Origin: Streptomyces sp. HmicA12
Lineage (GTDB): Bacteria > Actinomycetota > Actinomycetes > Streptomycetales > Streptomycetaceae
DNA: 64,000 nt
Reading direction: 5' to 3'
NCBI RefSeq assembly: GCF_000373565.1
Contig: NZ_KB891831.1
Coordinates: 311,330 to 375,329, forward strand
Positions 42,225 through 51,693 of this stretch are shown piece after piece; position 1 is the first letter of the stretch, and every line of letters starts with the position of its first letter. The notes under the pieces are model-generated. The model had not been told where the DNA came from. It was given only the letters and a program-made list of their open reading frames with translations, and ran no database searches. Made by a program: the position numbers and the translations under genes.

Positions 42225-42983
42225 CTAGCGGGCGCCGCCGTTGACGTACAGCGTCTGGCCGCTGACGTACGAGGCGTCGTCGCTGGCGAGGAACGCGACG
42301 ACGGCCGCGACGTCCTCGGGCTGCCCGACGCGGCCGAGCGGGGTGCGCTCGGCGGCGAGCTTCTGGTGCTCCTCGGCGTTGGAGCCGACGCGCTCGGCGG
42401 TGGCCGCGGTCATCGCGGTGGCGATGTAGCCGGGGGCCACGGCGTTGACGTTGATGTTGAAGCGGCCCAGCTCGATGGCGAGGGTCGCGGTGAAGCCCTG
42501 GATGCCGGCCTTCGCGGCGGCGTAGTTGGCCTGGCCGCGGTTGCCGAGGGCGGACCGCGACGACAGCGAGACGATCTTTCCGTACTTCTGCCGCGACATG
42601 TACTTCTGGGCGGCCTGCGAGCAGGTGTAGACGGAGTTGAGGTTGACGTTGATGACCGCGTCCCAGTCCGTCTTCGGCATCTTGAAGAACATGCCGTCGC
42701 GGGTGATGCCCGCGTTGTTGACGAGGATGTGGAGCGCGCCCAGGTCCTCGTCGATCCGGGCGAAGGCGGCCTCGACGGCGTCCTGGTCGGTGACGTCGCA
42801 GCCGTAGGCGCGGGCGGTGCCGCCCTTGGCTTCTATGGCGTCGACGGTGGCCTGCGCGCGCTCGGCGGTGAGGTCGACGACGGCGACGGCCGCGCCTTCC
42901 TCGGCGAGCCGCTGGGCGGTGGCGGCGCCGATGCCCTGGGCGGCTCCGGTGACGACGGCGACGCGGCCGTTGAACCTGCTCAT
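42225..42983 (-). CDS. 3-oxoacyl reductase, FabG-like SDR
   Basis: A 252-residue short-chain dehydrogenase/reductase. The NAD(P) loop is VVTGAAQGIGAATAQRLAEE, NNAG is present at LHILVNNAGITRD, and the catalytic Ser and Tyr-x-x-x-Lys are in VSLSSRSALGNRGQANYAAA then K. It should reduce 3-oxoacyl-CoA (or -ACP) to the 3-hydroxy form. Between the thiolase and the ligase genes, acetoacetyl-CoA-like reduction is the natural guess (inference). It is 42 bp downstream of the thiolase gene. Confidence 0.9.
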   Translation of the reverse strand: MSRFNGRVAVVTGAAQGIGAATAQRLAEEGAAVAVVDLTAERAQATVDAIEAKGGTARAYGCDVTDQDAVEAAFARIDEDLGALHILVNNAGITRDGMFFKMPKTDWDAVINVNLNSVYTCSQAAQKYMSRQKYGKIVSLSSRSALGNRGQANYAAAKAGIQGFTATLAIELGRFNINVNAVAPGYIATAMTAATAERVGSNAEEHQKLAAERTPLGRVGQPEDVAAVVAFLASDDASYVSGQTLYVNGGAR

Positions 42984-43025
42984 CTGTGTCCTTAAGCTCT
43001 GAAGTGTCGTACGGGAGGGGCGGGT

Positions 43026-44213
43026 TCAGGCGCGCTCGACCAGCACCGCGCTTCCCTGGCCGACGCCGACACACATGGTGGCGAGGCCGCGGGTCGCGCC
43101 GGTGCGGCGCAGGCGGTGCAGGAGCGTGGTGAGGATGCGGGCGCCGGAGCAGCCGAGCGGATGACCGATGGCGATGGCGCCGCCGGTCGGGTTGACCACC
43201 TCGGGGTCGATGCCGAGGCCGTCGACACAGGCGAGGGCCTGGGCGGCGAACGCCTCGTTGAACTCGGCCTCCTCGATGTCGCCGATGGACCAGCCGACGC
43301 GGCCGAGCGCCTTCTGCGTGGCGGGGACCGGGCCGATGCCCATGACGTCCGGGTGGACGCCGGCCGAGGCGCCGGCGACGTAGCGGCCGAGGGAGACGAG
43401 GCCGAACTCCTCCAGGGCCTCCTCGCTGACCAGGAGCAGGCCGGCCGCGCCGTCGTTCATCGGCGATGCGTTGCCCGCCGTCACCGAGCCACCCTTGCGG
43501 AACACGGGCTTGAGGGCGCCGAGCTTCTCCAGCGACGTGTCGGGGCGGATGCACTCGTCGGCGTCGACGACCACGCCGTCGGGCCGGGTCACGGGGAGGA
43601 TCTCGGCGTCGAACAGGCCGTCCTTGCGGGCGGCGGCGGCCTTCTGGTGGCTGCGCAGGGCGAACGCGTCCTGGCGCTCGCGCGAGATGCCGAACCGGTC
43701 GGCGACCTCTTCGGCGGTCTCCCCCATCGCGAGGACGCCGTGCAGGTCCTTCATCCTCGGGTTGACGATGCGCCAGCCGAGCCGGGTGTCGTAGGTCTCC
43801 ATCTTGTGCGGCAGCGCGTCGTCGGGGCGCGGCAGCACGAACGGGGCGCGGCTCATGGACTCGGAACCGCCGGCCAGGACGACGTCGGCCTCGCCGGAGG
43901 CGATGGCGCGGGCGGCGCTGGTGACGGCTTCCATTCCGGAGGCGCACAGGCGGTTCACGGTCGCGCCGGGGACGGTCTCGGGCAGGCCCGCGAGGAGGGC
44001 GGCCATGCGGGCCACGTTGCGGTTGTCCTCGCCCGCCTGGTTCGCGGCGCCCCAGTAGATGTCGTCGATGCGGGCCGGGTCGAGCGCGGGCGCGTCGGCG
44101 ACGAGGCCCTTGACGACCGCGGCCGCGAGGTCGTCGGGGCGCACGGAGGAGAGCGCGCCGCGCAGCTTCCCGATCGGGGTGCGGCGGGCGGCGGCGAAGT
44201 GAACGGGGCGCAC
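43026..44213 (-). CDS. Thiolase (acetyl-CoA acetyltransferase family)
   Basis: A 395-residue thiolase condensing or cleaving acyl-CoAs. The acyl-enzyme Cys90 is in VNRLCASGMEAV, the His is in ATVNRL's partner region NPTGGAIAIGHPLGCSGARI, the FNEAFAAQAL loop is present, and the second Cys is in TMCVGVGQGSAV. It starts at the GTG at 44213, with GGAG 6 nt upstream (ACTGGAGTTGACC). The open frame further upstream crosses the promoter and is rejected. First gene of the thiolase-SDR-ligase operon. Confidence 0.93.
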   Translation of the reverse strand: MRPVHFAAARRTPIGKLRGALSSVRPDDLAAAVVKGLVADAPALDPARIDDIYWGAANQAGEDNRNVARMAALLAGLPETVPGATVNRLCASGMEAVTSAARAIASGEADVVLAGGSESMSRAPFVLPRPDDALPHKMETYDTRLGWRIVNPRMKDLHGVLAMGETAEEVADRFGISRERQDAFALRSHQKAAAARKDGLFDAEILPVTRPDGVVVDADECIRPDTSLEKLGALKPVFRKGGSVTAGNASPMNDGAAGLLLVSEEALEEFGLVSLGRYVAGASAGVHPDVMGIGPVPATQKALGRVGWSIGDIEEAEFNEAFAAQALACVDGLGIDPEVVNPTGGAIAIGHPLGCSGARILTTLLHRLRRTGATRGLATMCVGVGQGSAVLVERA

Positions 44214-44249
44214 GGTCAACTCCAGTGAACGGCTGGAACGGCACTTAAT

Positions 44250-44273
44250 TAGCACTGCTAGTTTTGGACTATA
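44250..44273 (-). promoter_or_regulatory. Promoter and palindromic operator of the thiolase operon
   Basis: On the minus strand, the near-consensus -10 TATAGT (44273-44268) is followed at the predicted start point by the palindrome TAGCA-G-TGCTA (44260-44250). A TTCACA 18 bp upstream could be a weak -35. A TetR-type repressor that senses an acyl-CoA would fit; none is adjacent. Confidence 0.55.
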
Positions 44274-44435
44274 GACCCGCGTCGCGGCAGCTGTGAAGTA
44301 TCTCTGGGTGATCAAAAAGGGGTATGCCGTGATCAAAGAGGCAAGGGGGATTCCACATCTCAGGGCTGGCCCTGATGTCCCGCGCTTCCGGGCTGCCTAC
44401 TGTGGAGGTCCGGCACCGCTCCGCGGACGACGCAC

Positions 44436-44464
44436 GGGGGACCACGGGGGAACGGGGGAACGGG
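44436..44464 (+). other. G-run cluster, second candidate G-quadruplex
   Basis: G5 runs at 44436, 44446 and 44454 and a G3 at 44462, with linkers ACCAC, AAC and AAC. The units (ACGGGGGAAC) resemble those at 4.2 kb, and both clusters lie just past the 3' end of a LuxR-class regulator gene. Confidence 0.45.
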
Positions 44465-44532
44465 CGTCGTCTCCGGAGCGGAAAGCCGGAATCTCTTGCA
44501 CGAAGCTCCCCGCGCGGGGAGAGCGGGAGCGG

Positions 44533-45177
44533 TCAGCCCTGCAGGTAGGTGAGAACGGCCATCACCCGGCGGTGCTCCAGCAGGTCGGGTTCCAGGCGCA
44601 GCTTGGTGAAGATGTTCCGGACGTGGGTCTCGACCGTCTTCCCACCGATGACCAGCTTCTGCGCGATGGCCTCGTTCGAGCGGCCCTCGGCCATCAGGGC
44701 CAGGACGTCACGCTCGCGCCCGGTGAGTTTGTCGAGCGGCCCAGAGGCGCGTGGCGCGTCGATGAGGCGGGCCACCACGAGCGGGTCGAGGACCGTCTCC
44801 CCCGCCGCGACCCGCTTGAGGGCGCCGCCCAGTTCGTCGATGTCGGCGACCCGCTCCTTGAGCAGATAGCCGAAGCCTTCCGGCTCCTCGGCGAGTGCTC
44901 GCACGGTCGAGGTGGTCTCCACGTACTGGGAGAGCAGCAGGACTCCGGTGCCGGGGTGGGCGGAGCGGATGGCGGCCGCCGCGACCAGGCCCTCGTCGGT
45001 GTGCGTGGGCGGCATCCGGATGTCGAGGAGAACGGCGTCGGGGGTGTGCTCGGCGACGAGCGCGAGCAGCGGCGCGGTGTCGCCGCAGTCCGCGGCCACC
45101 TCGATGCCCTCGTCGGTGAGGAGCCGCACGATCCCCTGCCGGAGCAGTGCCGAGTCCTCGGCCACGATCACCCGCAC
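44533..45177 (-). CDS. NarL/LuxR-family response regulator
   Basis: A 214-residue two-component response regulator. The receiver (residues 1-120) shows the acidic pair in VIVAEDSALLRQG, the phospho-Asp in AVLLDIRMPP, and the Lys in GYLLKERV. The C-terminus is a LuxR helix-turn-helix (LTGRERDVLALMAEGRSNEA, then KTVETHVRNIFTKL). The GTG start at 45177 overlaps the end of the histidine-kinase gene by 10 bp. The regulon is unknown; the divergent-side NACHT gene is beyond the kinase. Confidence 0.93.
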   Translation of the reverse strand: MRVIVAEDSALLRQGIVRLLTDEGIEVAADCGDTAPLLALVAEHTPDAVLLDIRMPPTHTDEGLVAAAAIRSAHPGTGVLLLSQYVETTSTVRALAEEPEGFGYLLKERVADIDELGGALKRVAAGETVLDPLVVARLIDAPRASGPLDKLTGRERDVLALMAEGRSNEAIAQKLVIGGKTVETHVRNIFTKLRLEPDLLEHRRVMAVLTYLQG

Positions 45178-46931
45178 GGAAGCTCCGCCCTGATCCTGGT
45201 CCCGCCGCCGGTGGGACTGTCTATGTGGAGGACGCCGTCGACGGCGGCGAGCCGGTCGGCGAGGCCGCGCAGGCCCGTGCCGCGCGCGGCGTCGACTCCC
45301 CCGACGCCGTCGTCGACGGTCTCGACGACGAGACGCCCGCCCTCGTGCCGGGCGGAGACGCTGACCGCGCGGGCCTTGGCGTGCTTGGCCGCGTTGGAGA
45401 GGGCCTCGCAGACCGTGAAGTAGGCGGTGGTCTCGACGAGGGGGTCGTAGCGGCGCGGATCGGCCGCGACGACGACCGGCATGGCGGCTTCCTTCGCGAG
45501 CGCGTTGAGCGCGGGCGCGAGCCCCTCACGGGTGAGGACGGCGGGATGGATGCCCTGGGCGATGCCGCGCAACTCCTCGATGGCCAGGCGCAGGCTCGAC
45601 TCGGCCTCGTCGGCGGCCGCGCGCAGCGTCTCGTCGGGGTGGTCGGCGAGGCCGCGCCGTACCCGCCGCACCGACATGAGGGCGAAGACGAGGCGGGCCT
45701 GCGCGCCGTCGTGCAGGTCGCGCTCCAGCCGGCCGCGTTCGGCGTCGGCGGCCTGGACGATGCGGCTGGCGACGTCCTTGGCGCGGGTGCGCAGCCACAC
45801 GTTCTCCAGGGCGAGGCGGAGTGCGGCGGCGACGGAGTCGAGGAGTTCGGGGTCGTCGGCGAGGGCCGGGTCGTGGTGCAGCAGGGCGAGCGGCCGGCCG
45901 TCGGCGGCGCGCACCGGGGTGCGTCCGGGACCGTCGACGGCGACCTCGCGGCCGGAACCGTCGACGTACGCGCGCCGTTCCTCGCGCCACAGGCCGAGCC
46001 GCAGTGTCGCGTCGCCGAGTACGCGGACGAGGGCCTCGCGGACGCGCGAGGGGTCGGGGTCGGTGCCGACGTCGATCACCAGACCGCTGACCTCGGCGCG
46101 CTGCAGGTGCATGCGCAGCAGACCGGCGAGGAAGGCGAACGGGACGGCGACCTGGGCGAGGTCGGACATCAGGTACACGGCCTGCTCGCCGAGGGAGCCG
46201 ACGCCGCCGAACCACGGGACGACGTAGAAGAGCATGTCCCACATCAGGAAGGCGACGGCGGTGCCGATGCCGAACCATGCGGGCAGCAGCGCGCGGCGCC
46301 GGGCCGCGGACGCGTGCCGCCAGCGCTGCACGACGGCGTACGCGGCCACGACGGAGATCACCCAGCCCACCGCGTGGTACGCCGCGTCGAAGGTGTCGAA
46401 GAACCGGTGCCAGCCGGGGACCGAGAAGAGGTTCGGGCCGCAGGCGCGGCAGTCCAGGTAGGTCGCGCCGGTGTCGGTGGCCGGATCGAAGAGAAGCGTG
46501 CGGATCAGGCCGCCGACGGCCACGAGCCCGTACGTGAACTGCACGAGGCGGCGGGTGAGGACCGTGGTGAGGCGCCCTTCGGGGAACGAGAGCACGAGGT
46601 GCAGCAGCACCGCCATGTTCAGCGCTTCCCACCAGGCGCCGAAGGCGAACAGCGCGGGCACGCTGGTGCCCTGCAGATTGCCGAAGAACCAGGTGATGCC
46701 CTCGGCGACCATCAGACGGCCGGTGTGGTTGGCGGGCCTGCGCTTCCAGGCCACGGTCCCCGCGACCACATAGGCACCGCCGACCGCGAGGTCGCGCACC
46801 AGGCCGGACGCGGACGCGCCGGTCCGGGCGTACGCCCATGAACCGGCCGCCGCCGATACGGCGGCGAGGGCCGCGGCCCCGGTCAGGCGCAGCCCTAGCG
46901 CGCGCTCACCTTGACTGTCCACGCGCCACAC
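45168..46931 (-). CDS. Membrane sensor histidine kinase (HisKA_3)
   Basis: About 587 residues. Roughly eight membrane helices fill the first ~300 residues (e.g. LNMAVLLHLVLSFPEGRL, GWVISVVAAYAVVQ). A GAF-like region comes next, and then the HisKA_3 dimerisation domain with the phospho-His in ERDLHDGAQARLVF. The ATPase domain has the N-box VCEALSNAAKHA and the G-box VDDGVGG. The start is uncertain: GTG at 46931 or 46922, neither with a clear Shine-Dalgarno; the frame is open upstream but then runs antisense to the NACHT gene. It pairs with the overlapping response regulator. Confidence 0.88.
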   Translation of the reverse strand: MWRVDSQGERALGLRLTGAAALAAVSAAAGSWAYARTGASASGLVRDLAVGGAYVVAGTVAWKRRPANHTGRLMVAEGITWFFGNLQGTSVPALFAFGAWWEALNMAVLLHLVLSFPEGRLTTVLTRRLVQFTYGLVAVGGLIRTLLFDPATDTGATYLDCRACGPNLFSVPGWHRFFDTFDAAYHAVGWVISVVAAYAVVQRWRHASAARRRALLPAWFGIGTAVAFLMWDMLFYVVPWFGGVGSLGEQAVYLMSDLAQVAVPFAFLAGLLRMHLQRAEVSGLVIDVGTDPDPSRVREALVRVLGDATLRLGLWREERRAYVDGSGREVAVDGPGRTPVRAADGRPLALLHHDPALADDPELLDSVAAALRLALENVWLRTRAKDVASRIVQAADAERGRLERDLHDGAQARLVFALMSVRRVRRGLADHPDETLRAAADEAESSLRLAIEELRGIAQGIHPAVLTREGLAPALNALAKEAAMPVVVAADPRRYDPLVETTAYFTVCEALSNAAKHAKARAVSVSARHEGGRLVVETVDDGVGGVDAARGTGLRGLADRLAAVDGVLHIDSPTGGGTRIRAELPCG

Positions 46932-47061
46932 CGTAAGCCATGGGGGCGCACGGAGCGTAAACAGGTTGGGTACGCACAGCATTCCGGCATTGCCGGAAGA
47001 CGTCATGGCCGCGGTGCCGTCCTCGTAAGGTGCTGCGTAGTACGGGGAGACGGGGGATGCG

Positions 47062-50000
47062 GTGGGGTCGCGGAGGCTGTTGTCGTTCGCTGATGCGTTG
47101 GCGCTGCTGGGGGTCGAGTCCGCGCGGGTCGCCGCGGTGGACCGGGCGTTGGGTGGCGCCCTGAATCTGGCCACCGGCGGGGTGAGCGGAACCGTGGTCG
47201 GGATGGTGAGCGAGCGGGGCCGCATCCTGGGGCTCGGCCGGGACGCGGTGCGGGGCGTCGGGGCACGCCTCGGGCGGGCCGGGAGCCGTACCGAGCGCGG
47301 CGAGGTGGTGCGGGCGGCGCATGCGGTGATCGTGATCGTGGCATGGTTCGAGGTCCTGGAGGAACTCGAACTGCCTTTCTCCTTGTCGGAGTTGGAGCTG
47401 ACACGAGAGGAACAGCTGGCACTCGTGGGTGGCGCGTCGGGCCCGAACCGGTTCCCGCTGTTCACGGCGGACCTGCCCTTCCCGTCGCCCCACATGCCGC
47501 CGGAAAGCCTGGGCGAGAGCCTCCTGGAGTGGTTCGACGCGTACGCGGGCCGGATGCTGACGTTCATCGAAGGTCTCGCCCTGTGGGAACGCCTGACCGT
47601 GACGCAGCAGCGGACCGCCGCGGGCAGCCTGTTCACGCTCGACGTCGCCGCAGTCAACCGGTACCGGTCCCTCTTCCTTCAACTGGCCGTACAGGTACCG
47701 GAGTTCGCCTTCTGGGTGGCACAGAACGACCATCAGGCCACCCGCGTCGAAGTGCGCCGCGCACTCGACGGGATCGACACTCTGCTGGCCGCCACCGCGC
47801 ACGGGTTCGCGTCGCCCGTCGACATCGCCGCGGCGCTGGCCCGTCACCACGAGGCCGTCCTCGACCAGCTGGTTCTCGACGCGTCCACCGCACCCGAGGG
47901 CATCCGCGTCCCCACCCTCCGCGACCTCTACCTGGACCCGGACTTCCGCATCGCCGAACCGTCCGGACAGACCGGCCCCGCCGACGAGTCGTGGTGGGAC
48001 CGGCACGACGTGCGCCACGACCTGACCCGTTACCTCGCGGGCGCGCTCACGAATCCCGGGGTCACCGCGGCCCCGCTGTTGGTCCTCGGCCAGCCGGGCG
48101 CGGGCAAGTCCGTCCTGACCCGGGTGCTGGCCGCGCGGTTGCCGGACGCCGGGTTCCTGCCCGTGCGGGTGCCGTTGCGCGACGTCCGCGCCGAGGACGA
48201 GTTGCAGGACCAGATCGAGCAGGCGATCCGCGCGGCCACGGGTGAGCGCACGACATGGCCCGAGCTGGTTCGCTCGGCGCGTGGCGCCGTTCCCGTCCTC
48301 CTGCTCGACGGGTTCGACGAACTGCTGCAGACCACCGGCGTCCACCACACCGACTTCCTGATCAGGGTGGCCCGCTTCCAGCAGCGCGAGGCCGAACAGG
48401 GCCGGCCGGTGGTGGCTCTGGTGACGAGCCGCACCTCCGTCGCCGACCGGGCACGCTATCCGCAAGGGATGGTCGCCCTGCGTCTCGAACCGTTCCGCCC
48501 CGAGCAGATCCAGCGGTGGCTGGCCATCTGGAACGAGGCGAACGCCCACACCCTGCGCCCCCTCACCTGGGAGGCGGTGACCCGGCACGCCGAACTGGCC
48601 TCCCAGCCGCTTCTGTTGACCATGCTCGCCCTCTACGACGCGACCGAGGGCCGGCTGAACCGGGACGGCGGCACGCTCGACGTCACCGAGTTGTACGAGG
48701 AACTGCTGTCGTCGTTCGCGCGCCGCGAAGTGCGCAAGGCGACCCGGGACGCGGTGCCGGACGACGAGACCGCGCAGCGCGTCGAGCAGGAACTGCAACG
48801 CCTCTCCCTCGTCGCCTTCGCCCTGGTCAACCGGAACCGCCAGTGGGTGTCGGCGGCCGAGCTCGACGAGGACCTGACGGCGCTGCTCGGCAAGCGGGCG
48901 GTCGAGTCCGCCGGTTTCCGCGCGCCGCTCGGAGCGGCCGACGTCGCGCTCGGCCGGTTCTTCTTCGTTCAGCGGGCCCAGTCCGTCCGCGGCGGCCAGG
49001 TCCTGTCCACGTACGAGTTCCTGCACGCGACGTTCAGCGAGTATCTGGTGGTGCGGCTCGCGCTGCGGCTGCTCACCGATCTGCTGGCGCCGCGCCCGTC
49101 CCTCTCCCTCGGCGCGAGCCGCATCGACGACGACCTGGTGTACTCCCTGCTGTCGTACGCGCCGTTGTCGTCCCGGCAGATGCTCCGGTTCGCGCGTGAA
49201 CTCGCCGGGCAGCGGCCCGCGGCCGAGCGGGACCGGCTGGCCCGACAGCTGATCAAGGCGCTGCGCGCGCACCGGACCCGGACCACGGAGCGGCATGTCC
49301 AGTACCGGCCCTCCGATCTGCGCACCGCCTCACGGCACGGCCTCTACGGGGCGAATCTCGTTCTCATGATCGTGGTTCTGCTCGGCCGGACCACGGTGGC
49401 CGAGGTCTTCCCCGACGCGGACGAACCCGTGCACCTGTGGAACCGGCACTGTCTGCTGTGGCGTTCCGCGATGGACGAAGAGCAGTGGACGGACTTCGCC
49501 CTGACCTTCACGACGCGGCGGCACTGGGGTGATGACGGGCACCGAGCGCTGGAGATCATCCTGCGGGATGCGGGGCCTCCGAACGATCCGCAGCCCATCG
49601 ACGCGAACTGGCTGTTCGGCTATCCCGAGGGACACGGCGGCGAACACTGGCAGCGGACGTACTGGCCGGACATCTGGCACAAGATGTCCCTGGCCGGCCC
49701 GACGCCCGAGGGGATCGTGCGGCACGCGATGGATCCGGTGTTCCGCAATCTCGGACTCACACTGACCACCTTCCTGCCCGAGGAGGGCAAGCCCGCCGCT
49801 TCTGTCGCGCACGAGCTGCTGAGTCTGACCCTCGACGATCCCGACCAGTGGTCGGACGCCGAGCTCGTCGTCCGCTACGACCGGTTGCTACGCGGCCTCA
49901 ACCTGATACCCATGTCGTCGGATTCGGCCGCGTTGCTGGATCTCCTCCTCACCGCCTACCGGCGTGACCAGCACCGCCTCCCTGCCGCGTCCGTGAACGA

Positions 50001-50124
50001 GTTCACCGCGTTGGGCCAGCGGCTCTCGGACTACCTCGCCTCGCACACGCCACCCAGCGGCTTGGGGAACCGCCTGCACAGAATTCTCCAACGCCACTAT
50101 CCCGAGCTCTTCGACACCCCCTGA
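47062..50124 (+). CDS. NACHT-domain NTPase, candidate anti-phage NLR-like protein
   Basis: A 1020-residue STAND protein. The first ~330 residues are helical, and I recall similar heads named NACHT N-terminal helical domain 7. The NACHT ATPase has Walker A GQPGAGKS at 343-350 and Walker B VPVLLLDGFDELLQ near 412, with the small acidic pair typical of NACHT rather than AAA. After the helical middle (RLEPFRPEQIQRWL; YEFLHATFSEYLVVRLAL) the last ~300 residues (WRSAMDEEQWTDFALTF onward) should be the sensor. Bacterial NACHT proteins of this layout defend against phages. GTG start at 47062. Its end overlaps the convergent ABC ATPase gene by 28 bp. There is no separate effector gene beside it. Confidence 0.88.
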   Translation: MGSRRLLSFADALALLGVESARVAAVDRALGGALNLATGGVSGTVVGMVSERGRILGLGRDAVRGVGARLGRAGSRTERGEVVRAAHAVIVIVAWFEVLEELELPFSLSELELTREEQLALVGGASGPNRFPLFTADLPFPSPHMPPESLGESLLEWFDAYAGRMLTFIEGLALWERLTVTQQRTAAGSLFTLDVAAVNRYRSLFLQLAVQVPEFAFWVAQNDHQATRVEVRRALDGIDTLLAATAHGFASPVDIAAALARHHEAVLDQLVLDASTAPEGIRVPTLRDLYLDPDFRIAEPSGQTGPADESWWDRHDVRHDLTRYLAGALTNPGVTAAPLLVLGQPGAGKSVLTRVLAARLPDAGFLPVRVPLRDVRAEDELQDQIEQAIRAATGERTTWPELVRSARGAVPVLLLDGFDELLQTTGVHHTDFLIRVARFQQREAEQGRPVVALVTSRTSVADRARYPQGMVALRLEPFRPEQIQRWLAIWNEANAHTLRPLTWEAVTRHAELASQPLLLTMLALYDATEGRLNRDGGTLDVTELYEELLSSFARREVRKATRDAVPDDETAQRVEQELQRLSLVAFALVNRNRQWVSAAELDEDLTALLGKRAVESAGFRAPLGAADVALGRFFFVQRAQSVRGGQVLSTYEFLHATFSEYLVVRLALRLLTDLLAPRPSLSLGASRIDDDLVYSLLSYAPLSSRQMLRFARELAGQRPAAERDRLARQLIKALRAHRTRTTERHVQYRPSDLRTASRHGLYGANLVLMIVVLLGRTTVAEVFPDADEPVHLWNRHCLLWRSAMDEEQWTDFALTFTTRRHWGDDGHRALEIILRDAGPPNDPQPIDANWLFGYPEGHGGEHWQRTYWPDIWHKMSLAGPTPEGIVRHAMDPVFRNLGLTLTTFLPEEGKPAASVAHELLSLTLDDPDQWSDAELVVRYDRLLRGLNLIPMSSDSAALLDLLLTAYRRDQHRLPAASVNEFTALGQRLSDYLASHTPPSGLGNRLHRILQRHYPELFDTP

Positions 50125-50903
50125 TCCTCACTCCGCCCGTCACCCCGGATCAACTCCAGCACCCGACTCCGCAACCCGGTGAACCTCGCATCCGCCCGCG
50201 TGGTCAACTGATCCCGTTCCAGGGGGAGTTCGACAGACACTTCCTCCCGCACCATCGTCGGCGAAGAACACAACACCAGCACCCGCTCCCCCAGATACAC
50301 CGCCTCGTCGATGTCGTGCGTCACGAACAGCACCGTCATCCCGCGCTCCCGCCACAGCCCCCGCACCAGATCCTCCAGATCGGCCCGGGTCTGCGCGTCC
50401 ACCGCCGCGAACGGCTCGTCCATCAGCAGTACCTCGGGCTCGTAGGCCAGCGCCCGCGCGATCGCGACCCGCTGTTGCATGCCGCCCGAGAGTTCCCAGG
50501 GGTACGCCCGTCCTACGTCCCCGAGCCCGACGGCCTCCAGCGCGTCGGACACCCGGGCGCGGCGCTCCGGCTTGCTCATTCCCCGTTGGCGCAGCGGGAG
50601 TTCGACGTTCTCCGTCACCCGCTTCCAGGGAAACAGGCTCCGGCCGTACTCCTGGAAGACGACCGCGAGGCCGGGGCGCGGGCCCGTCACCGGGACTCCG
50701 GCCAGCGACACCGATCCGTCTGTGGGGCGCAGCAGGCCCGCGACGCACTTCAGGAGTGTCGTCTTGCCGCATCCCGACGGGCCGACGACGCACACCAGCT
50801 CCCCGGCCCCGACCCGGAAGGTGAGGTCCCGCAGTGCCTCGACCTGCCTGCCCGAACCTTCGTAGACCTTGCGCAGGCCCTTGACCTCAAGCACTCCCGC
50901 CAC
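50097..50903 (-). CDS. ABC transporter ATPase, SsuB/TauB type
   Basis: A 268-residue ATPase: Walker A GPSGCGKTT, Q-loop FQEYGRSLFPW, signature LSGGMQQRVAIARAL, Walker B VLLMDEPFAAVD, H-loop VTHDIDEAVYL. The Q-loop and signature are typical of the nitrate/sulfonate/taurine family. GTG start at 50903, overlapping the previous permease by 17 bp. It powers the two permeases upstream. Confidence 0.93.
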   Translation of the reverse strand: MAGVLEVKGLRKVYEGSGRQVEALRDLTFRVGAGELVCVVGPSGCGKTTLLKCVAGLLRPTDGSVSLAGVPVTGPRPGLAVVFQEYGRSLFPWKRVTENVELPLRQRGMSKPERRARVSDALEAVGLGDVGRAYPWELSGGMQQRVAIARALAYEPEVLLMDEPFAAVDAQTRADLEDLVRGLWRERGMTVLFVTHDIDEAVYLGERVLVLCSSPTMVREEVSVELPLERDQLTTRADARFTGLRSRVLELIRGDGRSEDQGVSKSSG

Positions 50904-51693
50904 CCGCTTTCCGTCGCGCGCCGCGCGATCCGTGGTACCAGCCGAGGGCGCGTCGTTCGACGATCCGGAAGAGCACCGACAGGGCGAAGCCCAGCAGGCC
51001 CAGGACCAGGATGCCCGTCCACATCTCCGGTACGGCGAACGAGCGTTGGAACTGCACGATCGCGAAGCCCAGGCCGCTACTGGAGGCGTACATCTCGCTG
51101 ATGACCATGAGGATGACGCCGATGGACAGCGCCTGGCGCAGGCCCGCGAAGATCTGCGGGCTCGCCGCCGGGAGGACCAGGTGGCGCAGCCGGGCCCGGC
51201 CCGTCACTCCGTAGGAGCGGGCCGTCTCGGATGCCACCTGGTCGACGGAGCGCACTCCTGTCGCCGTGTTCAGGAGCACCGGCCACACGCAGCCCGACGC
51301 GATCACCGCGATCTTCATCGTGTCGCCGATGCCCGCGAAGAGCATGATGACGGGGACCAGGACCGGGGGCGGGATCGCCCGGAGGAACTCCAGGGCCGGT
51401 TCGCTGAAGGCGCGGGCCCGTCGGGACGTGCCGATGAAGACGCCGACCGTCACTCCGACGACGCCCGCGACGGCGTACCCCGCGACCAGCCGCGCCACGC
51501 TCGGCAGCACGTCGTCGCGCAGCCGGTCCGGTGTCCAGGTGTCGTCGAAGCGGGAGAGGATCGTGCGCAGGGGCGGCGCGTAGAAGCTGGTGCTCTGGTC
51601 GGACGCCAGCCACCACACCGCGACGAGGACGCAGGGCAGCGCGAGCGCGAAGAGCGTGGCGCGCAGCATCCGCCGCGGGCTGGGGCGTCTCAT
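50887..51693 (-). CDS. ABC permease, SsuC type (second)
   Basis: A 268-residue membrane protein of the sulfonate/nitrate permease type with six helices. The EAA-type loop is SETARSYGVTGRARLRHLVL, then PAASPQIFAGL. It overlaps the first permease by 4 bp. The two permeases are of different sequence, so the pore is likely a heterodimer, which is less usual than the single SsuC homodimer. Confidence 0.9.
   Translation of the reverse strand: MRRPSPRRMLRATLFALALPCVLVAVWWLASDQSTSFYAPPLRTILSRFDDTWTPDRLRDDVLPSVARLVAGYAVAGVVGVTVGVFIGTSRRARAFSEPALEFLRAIPPPVLVPVIMLFAGIGDTMKIAVIASGCVWPVLLNTATGVRSVDQVASETARSYGVTGRARLRHLVLPAASPQIFAGLRQALSIGVILMVISEMYASSSGLGFAIVQFQRSFAVPEMWTGILVLGLLGFALSVLFRIVERRALGWYHGSRGARRKAGGGSA

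Noticed and set aside
46906..46941. An 11-codon frame overlapping the histidine-kinase start as an upstream leader peptide
   Set aside because: Too short to separate from chance; no ribosome site.
46906..49296. A 796-codon minus-strand frame inside the NACHT gene
   Set aside because: Low-complexity Gln/Gly/Arg-rich shadow; the NACHT Walker motifs decide the strand.
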